Below, one piece after another: positions 1 to 10,807 of a stretch of 64,000 nt of DNA. A model generated the notes under the pieces. It was not told the DNA's origin and made no database searches. It saw only the letters and a program-made list of their open reading frames with translations. A program made the translations under genes and the position numbers. How positions within the stretch are numbered: position 1 is the first letter of the stretch; each line of letters opens with the position of its first letter. This DNA comes from Pardosa pseudoannulata (Eukaryota; Arthropoda; Arachnida; Araneae; Lycosidae), in assembly GCA_032207245.1 (NCBI GenBank), contig CM063510.1, positions 43,742,556-43,806,555 of the forward strand, written 5' to 3'.

Positions 1-890
1 TAACACATTATTATATAACATTAATATCCCATCACATGGGTAGGGAACATGTGTACTCTATATAAGTATGCACATTCTCTAACTATTGTATTCCTCTGAT
101 ACTCACCTTATTTAATTATATAGATTATGAGAATTTGAAAATTAATAAAAATATATTTTAGTGTTAGATTTCTAAAAACTCAGTATTATTATTTTTATAT
201 TCTGTTTATTTATAATATAATAAATTTATTTTAAAAATAATTCTACTTTATTGTTTTTATTTGAAGAAGCATTGAAATATGTAGTTTATTACAATATAAA
301 TAAAGATTAATGTTATAACAAGTTAATATCTGTATGAGAATCCAAAAATATTTTAAAGCTTTTTATATCAAATTAAAATAACTTCATTTTTATCCATTAA
401 TTCTATATAATGCAATAAAATGTTATAACTATTCAAAAGTCATAATAATTTCATTTAAGGTTCATTTATAGGGGTATCAATTCATCCAGTCTTCTTTATT
501 GCTGCTTAATATAAATGTGGTCTCTTATAGCAAAAAGGTTATCCTTCTATGCCAAATCCTATTATCATAATAATTAATATTGTTGCACAGAAAAATTTAC
601 ATTTAAACTAAGACTATAATCATTTGAGGTAATTTTTTAATTAATATCTGTATTAATTATGATCATGTGAAGGAATGTGTTAGAAGTTTTGACCTCAATG
701 TAAAAAATTTCTGGCAGACTCAATATCGCTTATCATTTTCTTCAACTTTCCATTTTAGATAGGGTGTGTTTGAAATATTATATTTATTACACTTAAGTTA
801 TAGTATATTATCTTCTTTTGTTTTTACTATGTCTTATGTTTATGCTAAATTTATTTTTCCTATCTGCATCATTGATTCTCACTATTCTAG
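1..890 (+). other. probable intron of COG6-like gene
   Basis: This AT-rich stretch lies upstream of the terminal COG6-like exon and ends in a pyrimidine-rich tract followed by AG at 889-890, which fits a 3' splice site. I found no earlier COG6 exon in it, so the preceding exon probably lies outside the window. The intron assignment is an inference from the exon call. Confidence 0.5.
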
Positions 891-1038
891 ACAAACTTTG
901 AGGAAACGATCCATGGAACTTCTTTGTGAGGCATATAAGCAGATTTTTGAAGCTGTACATCTTCCCAGTAATAACTACATGGATCCCAATTTGTTATTGG
1001 CAAGAACACCAGACCAAGTGAGAACTTTACTTTTGTAA
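891..1038 (+). CDS. COG6: COG6-like protein, C-terminal (last) coding exon
   Basis: Terminal exon of a conserved oligomeric Golgi complex subunit 6 homologue, a component of the lobe B tethering machinery for retrograde traffic within the Golgi. The exon opens after the acceptor AG at 889-890, with one base of a split codon, and reads about 48 codons to TAA at 1036-1038. The visible peptide contains RKRSMELLCEAYKQIFEAV and later DPNLLLARTPDQVRTLLL. These match the pattern I recall for the COG6 carboxyl end: a short helix with ELxCxAY, then N-x-Y-x-DP, then an R-[ST]-P-x-Q-V-x-TLL terminus. Upstream in-frame codons from 766 are hydrophobic intron translation, not protein. Upstream exons are not in the window. 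The family call rests on remembered similarity, not a search. Confidence 0.72.
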
Positions 1039-1091
1039 AAAGAAAATGTATTGAAATTGTTCTTGTATATTTCTATGTACACTTTCAGAAG

Positions 1092-1097
1092 ATTAAA
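1092..1097 (+). promoter_or_regulatory. possible polyadenylation signal of COG6-like gene
   Basis: ATTAAA lies 54 bases after the stop codon and is followed by T-rich sequence. It is a common variant of the AATAAA signal, but such hexamers are frequent by chance in DNA this AT-rich. Confidence 0.3.
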
Positions 1098-2055
1098 AAT
1101 TATTGTTAAATTTTGAATAACATTTGATTTAATACAAGATGGGCCACATATCAGGGAAAAAGAGGAAAATGGGAAACTCTCAGGGTACTTTATAATTCTT
1201 GACTCTAGAACTCTGAACCAAATTATTCAGGCCAGTTATAAGGAATGTGGGGCTTTGATTGTAAATTTTTATTTATTTATTTATTCATTTTTTCTGGGAC
1301 CATTCAAATTTTAAATAGGTAAAAAAAATAACGACTGTTCTGTTGATTTTTACAGTTAGATTGGATTTTGAGTACATATGTACATGTTGAAAAAAATCCT
1401 TTGTTTATTTACAACAAACTCTGATTATAACAATCAGTATTTGTATACCTGAAAAGATCAAGACAAAATTTTAATACAATTATTGATGAATATAACTATT
1501 TTATTGGCTATGAACAAACAAATATGTTTTGCATTGTTCTTAAGTTTTTGTTCTGAAACATCTTCAAGAATAGTATGAAAATCTGATTGACTTGCTCCTA
1601 TAAACATAAGGTAGTGTACTACTGGTACTACATATATGTTCCACTTGTATAAATATGCAAAGAAAAAACTTCATAAACAAAATTTTTTACTCTCTAGAAT
1701 CAAAACACTGATATTTATTTTGTATATTAGAGTCTCTTATACATTTTAAGAAAAAAATGTTGTTTTTAATAATATATAATATTTTAAATATGTATATTAT
1801 TAGTAGAAAATACTCAATCAGGTATTTTTTGTTGATAATAATTATTTAGGTGCAATCAACTTACACCTAGCCCTGGTACAATTGATGAGTTTGGTACACT
1901 TTTCTAAAAATCTACTTTTTTAAATACAGTATTGTGCCAGAAATTATGTCATCAGATCATAATACAAAGTAATTTGCTTTTCAACAAGTTTTAAAGAAAA
2001 ATTCAAAAATGATTTTGAGTTTTAGGATAACTTTTTTTTTTCCAATTTCACCTAA
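1098..2055. other. AT-rich intergenic DNA, nothing recognised
   Basis: No supported gene, terminal repeat or tandem array is seen. The sequence has short homopolymer runs and a few ATTT repeats near 1270. Confidence 0.5.
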
Positions 2056-3366
2056 CACGATAATTAATTTGAAGAATATTAAAAAAACTTGTTGACTCAA
2101 ATAGGACATTTATCATCAGTAATACAATATTATTATCAGCAGTGGCATAATGAGAGAGGATCAAGGAGGGTTATCATATCCCGGGTACTACTTGCAGAGG
2201 AGTGCCAAGTAGTCCCAAGATAAACGAGTTTTATATGTTTTTATGGGGAAGGAGAGTGACATGCTTGCAACACCACTGGTTTTTGTATTAGGTATTATTA
2301 CTCAAATACATTTTTTATGCATTTATACAGTTGAGAAGCATTTAAATACTTGACTTTTAATATAGGTGGTTCAAACTAAAAGAACTAACTTCTAGGAAAG
2401 TTAAAGTTATGTACTTGACTCAATCACATAACAATGCAGGGTCGGAAATGCAATTTTAACAAGATAAGTGATTGTAACAAATTTGACTTTTTACTGAAAT
2501 TGTGGATGTCCTTATTTTACATAAGGATATATGTATAGATAGACCAATTATGTTGCCCAAAATATTGCCAAGTCACTAAATTTGGCAAACAGAATTCAGG
2601 TCCTCTAAACATCTACAAGCCAAAAGCACAATTTTTAACAAATTCATTAATCTCGTTACGATTGTATTTCTGAACTTGCATAAGCAGTTCTGCAGCTGCC
2701 CAGTAAAACAACATGCAGCCAAAGTATTGATATAAATTACATTACTCAATTGATAGCCACTGCAGTTCATTTGGCAAAGGCATCAATCTCATAACCAGAG
2801 ATTTGTGGGATCCAGCTAGCAAAAGATCCACCAAGTTCATTTATGGCAGTTGGGACTCGTAAAATAGGTTCATGGTAGCAATGTCCTCTAAGTTCCCAAA
2901 TGGGATGGCAAGCCAAGCCTGTGGTTCTTCTGCTTGGTCCCTGGTTCTAAATGACCTACTTTGTTTGTGTTGTTCTAGAGAATAATGTTGACTGCTTGTT
3001 TTATGCTTCCATAATAAGAGGGTTAGCAAAATCCATGGCATTGTATAGGTGAATACTTAATAGGCAAGTACTACCCCCACCAGTGTTATAAAAAAGTAAA
3101 TAAATATACATGTTTGTGTATGTTATAACAAAACTTTATTATTATTCTGTTAATTGTAGTTTTCAATATTTTTTATTTTGTAATAAAATTAGATTGTTTA
3201 AAATGTGTCCATACTATTATACCCACTAAATATTAAACATCAAGAGGCATAGTAGCATATAAGTTTGAAACTGCTGCTTTAAAGGATAATTAATTTGAAG
3301 AATGTTAAGAAACTTGTTGATTCAAAGAGGACATCTATCATCAGTAATACAATATTATTTTTCTTA
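2056..3366 (+). repeat. direct repeat pair, about 80 bp, 1.2 kb apart
   Basis: The block at about 2059-2139 (starting ATAATTAATTTGAAGAATAT) recurs at about 3287-3360 with scattered changes, both ending near ATCAGTAATACAATATTAT. The interval between holds a SINE (2751-3073). The pair may be two copies of an undescribed short element, or the flanks of a larger insertion or duplication. At about 2144 the first copy is followed by CAGTGGCATAATGAG, which resembles a hAT end, but I could not find a matching partner end. Confidence 0.45.
2751..3073 (+). mobile_element. tRNA-derived SINE, family B, type I 3' end
   Basis: The 5' part resembles a tRNA head (TTCATTTGGCAAAGGCATC near the A box, ATAACCAGAG in the anticodon region). 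It is followed by the body shared with other family B copies (GGTTCATGGTAGCAATGTCC, AAGTTCCCAAATGG). The 3' part (GAATAATGTTGACTGCTTGT to CTTAATAGGCAAGTAC) is shared with the copy at 31688 but not with that at 24898. Diverged copy with no clear target duplication. Confidence 0.6.
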
Positions 3367-4040
3367 CATCTGTTTGCTATTTGCTTTCATTCTGCATATT
3401 TTCATATAGAAATCACATTTTATTTAAATCTGAGGTTCTCAACCTTTTCTGTAACACCGCCCCCATTATAAGAAAAAATTACAAACACCCCTTTCATTCA
3501 CAATAGTTAATTTTATCAAATATTAAAATTATTCTTGCATATTAATATTTATTTTATTTCTTTTTATCTATTTATCTATTAAGAATCAAAGTAGTAACAT
3601 ATAACATGTAGCAACATGTTAGCAACTATTAACAAAGTAGATATTAATTAAAATGGCCATGAAATGTAATAAAAAATGTATTATAACACTTTAAAATAAG
3701 AAAAAATCAATAAGAAATTTTTAAAAAATGAGATGGTAGAAGGTTGTGGAGTTTTAATAATTTGTTAATGTTTGGTTGCCATTTCTTTAACCCCTTGCAT
3801 TCCTATGTCAAGTGTGACTCAACATCCATTTTTATCTCTGGAGATTCTTTTGTACAGTCTCACTTGACATTATCAAATCCAAACCAATAGATTTTCATAT
3901 AGAAAGATACCTAGAGGAAGAAGAAAACTATTTGTGTGTGTGTGAAATGTACAATACTGTAAATAAAACTGGAATTTAATTAAATTTATATTTTCATTTA
4001 TTTATAATTGCCCTATTTTTTATTTTAAAAACACTTCAAA
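3367..4040. other. AT-rich intergenic DNA with a possible hAT end
   Basis: At about 3433 the sequence CTGAGGTTCTCAACCTTTTC followed by a C-rich stretch resembles a hAT (Charlie-like) terminus, but no matching inverted end was found. Around 3789, TTAACCCCTTGCATTCC and nearby inverted TGTCAAGTG/CACTTGACA motifs recall a piggyBac-like end, also unpaired. No gene is seen. Confidence 0.3.
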
Positions 4041-4042
4041 TA

Positions 4043-4772
4043 CGAGGCGCATCCCGAAAGTAAGTTTCCCTATTTAAAAGAAAAAAAGAACTCGCACTTT
4101 CACGGACATATTTATTGGCAACAAGTACAGCAATGTTTCAGCTATTTTTCAACATAGCCACCACCAGAATTGACACAGTTGTAGTATTGTGGAATCAACT
4201 TTTGTATACCTCTGTCGTAGAATTCTGCCGCCTTTCAATAGAACCAGCCTTCGTGTTCCAGAAGGCCGTGCACATCCCTTTCCATACCGACAGCGTCTGT
4301 TTGAATTTGGTCCTAACCGAAGATCCACTACGATGTCAATGCATGGACTGCTGCTTGGTTTCCGTAGTAAAGTGCGAGATCCAAGTCTCATTGCCCGTGA
4401 CGATCCTGTAGAGGAACTCGTCGCCGTCATCGTGGTACCATAGCAGAAATGTCAGTGCTGCTCCTAAGCGTTGAATTTTGTGTTCGGGTGTCAGTTTCGG
4501 CTCATAGACCTGACAGAGCGGACGATGAATTTCAATTGGCACAATACTCTGTGCATTCAAGATCACCGACCGAACATTGTAGGGGGTGGGAGAAGGAATT
4601 ACAGTTTCCATTTCGAACCACTGCTACCCCGCAACTGGCAAGAATCGGGACTTGTCCAGCTAGCATATGATTAATACGTCATAGATCTGTTACGCATTCG
4701 CAATTGACACGGCTAATTACGTTTATTTTAAAGGGGGAAACATTGATAAACTTACTTTCTGGATGCGCCTCG
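4043..4772 (-). mobile_element. mariner element, internally deleted, 730 bp
   Basis: Terminal inverted repeats are seen directly: CGAGGCGCATCCCGAAAGTA on the left, and its inverted counterpart ending CTTTCTGGATGCGCCTCG on the right, about 25 bp with few mismatches. The element is flanked by TA at 4041-4042 and 4773-4774, the target duplication of the Tc1/mariner superfamily. Full-length mariners are about 1.3 kb, so roughly 550 bp is missing. The transposase remnant is on the minus strand. A copy of exactly the same length is at 13462-14191. Confidence 0.9.
4142..4611 (-). pseudogene. mariner transposase remnant, catalytic core deleted
   Basis: Minus-strand translation shows mariner transposase segments in order: a linker part with PEHKIQRLGAALTFLLWYHD, the first catalytic-motif region RIVTGNETWISHF, then SVWKGMCTAFWNTKAGSI. 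It then jumps directly to the carboxyl end (EFYDRGIQKLIPQYYNCVN, GGGYVEK, stop at 4142-4144). The second and third catalytic aspartates of the DD34D triad are lost in this deletion. The first is changed from the usual GDETW to GNETW. A TGA follows QQSMH where the family has Trp. The protein cannot be active. Confidence 0.88.
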
Positions 4773-4774
4773 TA

Positions 4775-5519
4775 AAACACTGGAAAGTGTTCAGAGCTGC
4801 TGTTAACAAAATTGCAATATAATTTAGAATGTTAACATCATTCGTAAATACCCAAGTTCAGTAATGTTCCTTTTCTTAGATAGTCAACTATCTACTATAC
4901 TGAGCCCACGTTCAACCAAATAGGATGAAGGAAATGCAGTTTGTGGTGGATTTGGGTTGTTTTGAAACATATGGTCTATTTTTGCTACACTAGGGCTAAT
5001 GTGACCACCCATGATGGAATTCCCGAAAGTTGTATTGAAAATATATCGTATTTATGTTGTTGCAGACAAACTACTCCGGATTCTCTGGAGTTGCTCCGGA
5101 GAAATGAGAAAAATTGGTAACTCTGGAAACTCCGCAGATTACTCTTGAAAGTAACAAAACTTTTGAACTGCTAAAATATTACAATTCAGCAATTAAACAC
5201 AAAGTTTGATGAACAATAATGCTGAATATTATTCTTTCCACACAGTAATGCTGCAGGTTAAAAGTTTTCAGTACTGTGCGGATAAACCAAACTGAAATTA
5301 GGTGAAATTTGAGTAGACAAACTCTAGAATCCCTGATGATAGAAAAATGAAAATATTTTAATTACACTATTCTGATAAATAAGTTGTTAAAGCTAAAAAA
5401 GCTACTCATACATTTTTAAATGCTTAAATTTTAATTTACCTTTTACAATTTACCACTGTATAAATATTTTAAACTTAATTTAGAAACCAATAAGATATAT
5501 ACTCATGAATAATTTGTAA
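4775..5519. other. AT-rich intergenic DNA, nothing recognised
   Basis: No gene or repeat boundary is supported. A small self-complementary run of CTCCGGA/TCCGGAG motifs is visible near 5075-5100. Confidence 0.4.
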
Positions 5520-5863
5520 TTAGCATGTTAAAATTTCAAACCACGCTGTTGCTCCGGACACAAGTGCCTGAATGTTGGCATGTCTGTTGTTGTTTTTATT
5601 GCCCTTTGGACGAGCCAAAGACTACTCGTATTAAGGCGGAAGATTGTCCCTTTCGTTTGATGAGCACCACTAGGGAGAAAAACGACTTTGCTCATGTAGT
5701 TCCTCGTAATTTTGAAGCCGAAAGCTCCCAAGCTTGGCTTACCACCTCCAGAGGTATCGTTTGGGAACTTTGAGGACATCTGCGCTTACGAACCTATTTT
5801 ACGTGCTTCAGCCAAAACCGATTACGAGATTGTTGCCTTTGCCGTCTGAGCTACCACGGCTCG
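5520..5863 (-). mobile_element. tRNA-derived SINE, family B, type II 3' end
   Basis: Read on the minus strand, the element starts with a tRNA-like head (GCCGTGGTAGCTCAGACGGC at about 5863-5844), then the shared body with CCAAACGATACCTCTGGAGG. It ends in the type II tail with CTCGTCCAAAGGGCAATAAA and AACAACAACA, also present at 24898-25240. The short open frames on both strands here are translations of the SINE. Confidence 0.7.
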
Positions 5864-6600
5864 CTTTTATATCGTATTTATTAAGGTAAATACGATATTA
5901 TACCATTGATTGATTGATAATTTTTATGGATACCATGTATATTGTTTATAGATATTAAGTGTACTGGTCGACCCCTTTAACTGCCTTAACGCATCCCATT
6001 TACTTTTGAAACTGTTTACTGACCTCAACGTACCTTGGAGTGGTACCGTCCTCGTTGGGAACCTAAGATTTACGTAGTTCATTAAATTGGTTTAAATGTC
6101 ATCTGTAAGTTAATTACTTATTATTTTCTCAGCATTATATAGGACCCGAACTCCAAAAAGGTAGAGGAAGAACATATCCAGCATATATAAAATGTTCTTA
6201 GATAAGGGTGGGGGAGAATCCCCTGCCATAATTAAAGCTCCTCTGTGTCACCCGTATTTATATGAGTGTGGTCTCTGGTAACCTATAATATTGTGCTGTT
6301 TAACGGGTCGTTCGTCTTCGAAAGGTTTACACCTTTATTGCAGACCCAAGAGAAGGCAGGGTCGTCCATCCTCATTGTTTCAATAGAACCAAAAAAACAC
6401 CCTTCCCTCTTTTTTTATTTGTTAATATCGCTGTACAATGAGCTAGAGGGTCAAACACACTCGTATTCCGCGTAAAGCCGGATGCCGAGAAATAGCAGCA
6501 AAAAAACACAAGAACCTGTTTTAATTGCTTGCGTCTTGGGCTGAGGGAGATCAGGCGGGTCTCCACTGACGTTGCGCCAAAGGCCTCTCCATTAGGATGA
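5864..6600. other. unassigned mixed-composition DNA
   Basis: This stretch is less AT-rich than its surroundings and has short open frames on both strands, none with a recognisable domain. I could not identify terminal repeats. It could be unique conserved noncoding DNA or an old, unrecognised transposon. Confidence 0.3.
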
Positions 6601-6601
6601 A

Positions 6602-7040
6602 GGGATTGTTTATTATAGGTTAGCAACTAAGTTCCCACCTTTTTTTTTTAATTTTTTAAAGTTTACTTTTAATAGAAATTAGCAAATAATTAATCAATAA
6701 TATATTCTCCCTTGTTGCTTACAACTTCTTCTCATGGATTGTTTATATTACATTGGCAACTATGTTCAAGCCGGTTTTTTTTTCTTTTTTTTTTTTAATA
6801 TTTTTTTTTTAATTTTACCAACTTAAATTTTTTTAAGTTTTAAAACTAGCAACTAATTAATCAATAATGTATTCGTCTTTGTTGTTTACAACTTCTCCCC
6901 AACTTTTCATTGAAGGATTGTTTATGTATTAAGTTGGCAAGCCGCATTTAAAAAAACTTTTAAAGTTTATTTTTAATTAAAGGTAGCTAATCAATCAATA
7001 ATGTATTTTTCCTTCTTGTCTGCAACTTCGTTTCACCGTT
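6602..7040 (+). repeat. imperfect tandem repeat, three units
   Basis: Landmarks recur in the same order: GGATTGTTTAT at about 6603, 6736 and 6914; ATCAATAATRTATT at about 6693, 6862 and 6993; and a TTACAACTTC-type motif after each. Unit length varies from about 130 to 170 bp, mainly because of poly-T runs. Confidence 0.6.
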
Positions 7041-7071
7041 CATCAAGAATTTGAATACCACGTTGGTAGAG

Positions 7072-7175
7072 CCGAACGATGGCCGATTGGTCAGAGTGCT
7101 GGCCTTCGGTACTGGAGTTCGTGAGTTCGAATCCCTCTGTGGCATGGCTGTTCATAGCCTATTCGAAATCGTCCT
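7072..7175 (+). mobile_element. tRNA-derived SINE, family A, 3' truncated
   Basis: The tRNA-like head is well preserved: GATGGCCGATTGGTCAGAGT spans the A box, and GTTCGAATCC is the pol III B box. The part after the head (CATGGCTGTTCATAGCC) matches other family A copies, but the CCAAAC tail is missing. Confidence 0.75.
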
Positions 7176-7382
7176 TGTTTGTTCATATTGTCAAGGGCAT
7201 CTTGTTTTAAGTTGGAGAATTCTAAAAATCTCTCTCCACATCTGCTTTCGACTAGCTGATCTGCAATCTAAAATACAACGGGTGCTTCTTGCTGTCATCA
7301 TTTTCCCCCTCCCCATTCATCTTTCGAATTTTCGAAAAGAAATTTAAACCAGCAGACAAGCGTTATAAAAAGGGAGGGGGGT

Positions 7383-8069
7383 TGCAGAACCCGACTGATA
7401 GTGTTGTGGAGAGCCCCCCTCCAACACACACCCATAGAGACTTAGTCCATAGAGACTAAATTTTGGAGGGATTGGGATTTTCTGCTTGAGTTAGTTGAGA
7501 ACTCTGGATTATTTAGAGCAGCAATTACTCTCTAGAGGATCGGGGGGGGGCATCCTCGTTAAGCAACCGGGGCGCTGAAAACGCCCGTTCTTCATTTCAC
7601 TTTCTGTGAACTATCCTATTTTGACTAATGTGTGATACTGATTCTGATCGACTTCTGTTCAATTCAGCTAAATCTGTGCCAGACAGTTTTTGTTGATTAG
7701 CCCCTGAGCGACTGTCCCCTACAATTGATATAACTCAACTGAGTTGTATAACTATTGCTCCTGACTAAATTGGTCATTTGTGCCAGAATGGATTCCGTCC
7801 GCAACGTCGTGAGACCTTTAAATGACTTTACAAACTGTTCCCATAAATTGTGAACTCTTGGTTCAATATTTCTGAATTGTAGCCATATAACGATTATCTA
7901 TTTCATCTTGCATACTTAATCCTCTTTTATAATTTCGTCTGTAAATATTCATAATCGTTTTATTCATGCCTTATGAATAAAGTATTTAGTCGAGATATTT
8001 CTAATAGTAAATATTAGTCTTCTTTTAAGGTCTTGACTACCCTTTTCAGCACCATTTGGCTGGTGCGTT

Positions 8070-8072
<3 letters not shown>
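7383..8072 (+). mobile_element. candidate 3' LTR of a truncated retrotransposon
   Basis: A purine run (AAAAAGGGAGGGGGG, about 7367-7381) like a polypurine tract sits just before TG at 7383. The stretch ends GGTGCGTTACA at 8072 and has AATAAA at about 7977. TG...CA ends plus a polypurine tract suggest a 3' LTR whose internal part has been lost. No second LTR or target duplication was found, so this is tentative. Confidence 0.33.

Positions 8073-8126
<54 letters not shown>
8073..8126. repeat. (TA)n microsatellite
   Basis: Uninterrupted AT dinucleotides followed by a short CA/TG-rich tail. Confidence 0.95.
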
Positions 8127-9769
8127 CACACATGTACATGTATGTGTGTACTTTCAGTTCTCAATGATTTAATACTGACCTCCAGCATATAAAAATGTTC
8201 TATAGAATTTTATAATTGTGTTTATTTCTTAATCTATATTGAGTGCCTACTTTTAAAGGCTCTTTATAATTAAGGGCCTGTGTACACCGAGCTTCTCTCT
8301 TGACCGGCTTTGGGCTTGGTGAATTTGAAAACAATGGGAAAATGGAATACGCTCTTTTTAAAACAAATTCCAGTTTTTCAATTTATTGTTGCACAAGAAT
8401 CACTTTGCATGTGGCGTAATTTTTCACCTAGTTTAAAATGTGATTAAGAATATTTTAGTTTTATATCTTTTCATTTACTTTGATTAAGTCGATGTTCCAC
8501 TTTATTTGCAGTAGAGAAACGTTTCATTCTATTGTCATCTTTTTTTTTCTCTTATCACTTCTTTTAATTATTTTCTCTTAACTTTCGTTAATTGCTTGGA
8601 GACTTCACCGATGGCTGCATTCCTCAGATGGGTATGTACACAGAAGTGTGCCACTGTCTGCCAGTAGAGCAGTGTGTTACAGCTAACACACGCCTCATCA
8701 AACTGACGACTCTGACCGAGGCATTGTTTTTAGACCATGTACTGAGAGAAACCCCATTCTGCTTAATGGATCGAAAATAAAAAATTAGAAAAAAAAAAAA
8801 AAGAGAATGAAGCGTTCGAAATCCCCCGCTCTTATTGAGATGAGCCGGATGTCGTATGATTCGGAAATAGGTGAAGGTGAAGGTGGTAGTCTTTAATTAC
8901 CACCCTGGAAAAGAAAGTTCATCATACATGAGTGAAGAGGATGATGAGACATACCACTGAAAACAGAGAACGTGCCCCCTCTCTTTTGTTTGCATTAAAT
9001 CTGAGGAGGGCGTAAGTTTTCAATATTTTGGCAGGGTCCGTTTCCTGTCCGCCATTTTTGGTTATCTTTTCAAGTCTTGTTTGAAAGGTGTAGCAGTACC
9101 ACGGATTAAATTTCCTTTTGTTATTTCCCTTTTCATTACAGATCCCCCTCGGTGCATTGATTGTTTTACAAAAAATCGAATAGAACGGTTGTTTGATTGA
9201 ATTGTGTCTCAGGATTATCTCTCGTTTTTACACTGTTATTACTTTTTCAGTTTTGGCATCATTATCGTATGTTTATATTACTGTCTTTCTTTTTGTTTGG
9301 TATTTTGCAATACGTGTGAAATTAGAGGTGAAAATGTTAGCACTGTTGTAGTAGAATTACTTTGTGTAAAGTAGGTGTTGCGTATCAATACCTAGATCAT
9401 ATATCATCAAGTAATGAATTTAAATGCGATAAGTGTGTCGTCTAGAATTCTCACCTATTGTTGTGATATATAATCGACATTATCAGCAACGAAAAGTTAC
9501 TTCTCTTGAAAATTAAATAATCGTAGTAGTCATCGGGTATAGTTATAACAACTTTTGTAGTTCGTTTAGAAAGTTTCATATCTGAAATGAAGATTAATGT
9601 TAATAAGTCCACTATATTGCCACGAAGATTCGAATGAACACACCGTTTAACATAACAGACGAATTTATTGAAGCTAAATAGAGACTGGCAACTTTGCAAG
9701 ATCGAGAAATTGCCTATAACTAGTGGGTATCAGCTTTTATACCCGAACAGAATATTCGAGAAATAACTA
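8127..9769. other. intergenic DNA, nothing recognised
   Basis: No supported gene. TTAAGGGCCTGTGTACACCG at about 8271 looks like one end of a TTAA-flanked MITE (compare 57389), but no matching second end was found. A poly-A run lies at about 8790-8802. Confidence 0.4.
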
Positions 9770-9770
9770 A

Positions 9771-10090
9771 CTTACATAATAAAGAAAGATCTAGAATATT
9801 AGAGAACATAAGGCAACAATAAAAAACATTTTTTAATTAAAAATCCATACTTTTGATCAACCGCCACGGCAAGCATCGAACCCACAAACTTTGGGTCGAT
9901 GCTCGCCGAACTTTGGGTAACTTACATAATAAAGAAAAATCTAGAATATTAGACAACATAAGGCAACAATAAATAAGATTTTTAAATTTAAAATCCATAC
10001 TTTGGATCAACCGCCACGGCGAGCACCGAACCCACAAACTTTGGGTCTGGATCTCGTGCTCTGATCATTCGGCCACTAAGCTCATTGGCA
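9771..10090 (-). repeat. 150-bp tandem duplication including a SINE head
   Basis: The segment beginning CTTACATAATAAAGAAA at 9771 is repeated at 9921 with a period of 150 bp. Each unit ends in a minus-strand tRNA-like B-box region (CGAACCCACAAACTTTGGGT). After the second unit the tRNA-like A-box region continues (ATCATTCGGCCACTAAGC, about 10065-10082). This is a SINE related to family A that was duplicated together with its flank. Confidence 0.65.
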
Positions 10091-10409
10091 GAGTTCCTTT
10101 ATGCGGCAACATGTATTCAACAGTTCTAAGCTATTCATTAGACGGGAAAGACGATTTTAGTAATAAAATGTCAAAGGTTTTTTTTATACAACATTTTTTC
10201 ATAGACAGGCTGAGCTGTTACTCAGCTAAACATCTGATTCGTACTTACTCTACGTATATACGTGTAAAGCATTGTGTTGTATATTTAATCATTATTATAA
10301 GTTTCCAGTAAGAATGGGAATGCGTTACAATGATGTGATTTAACTCTTATCATTTCAACCTTATTTTAATAAGGAGTTGGTTTATCCTTATTTTACTATA
10401 CGGCGGATA

Positions 10410-10490
10410 ATTAGACTGGGGCCTACTTCTTAAAATCCATTCCGAATGGATATGAGCGTACATGCCGCTATGGTATTCGAACCTATTTGC
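10410..10490 (-). mobile_element. SINE family A fragment
   Basis: On the minus strand this carries the family A middle region (CATTCCGAATGGATATGAGC and GGTATTCGAACC). Both ends are missing. Confidence 0.55.
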
Positions 10491-10807
10491 ATAAAACCCT
10501 TTTTCCCGTCACCCGTAAGCTGTCGAAATATGGTCTTTTTATTAAGGAGACAAATACACGGAAAAGTCTTAACATATTTATTTAATCCTAGAATGCTAAC
10601 CATATGCCCCGGAGAAGTTTTGTAATTGAAATATCAAAAGTTGAAAGTATTTATAAACAATTCAATCCGGTTGTGTTGATTTAATTGTGTCTCAGAATGA
10701 GCTTCCATTTTAAGCTGTTATTATTTATCGAGTTATGGCATCATGATCGTGTGTTTTCATTGTCTTGCTTTTGGTTTGGTATTTAGCAATCCATGTGTAG
10801 TTAAAGG

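Noticed and set aside
766..890. N-terminal extension of the COG6-like frame from the first ATG
   Set aside because: The residues are hydrophobic and unrelated to COG6, and a splice acceptor precedes the matching part, so this is intron.
7051..7347. 98-codon plus-strand frame
   Set aside because: Its first half is a SINE family A head, and the rest lacks a recognisable domain.
8271..8300. TTAA MITE starting GGGCCTGTGTACACCG
   Set aside because: Only one end was found; no inverted partner lies within a reasonable distance.
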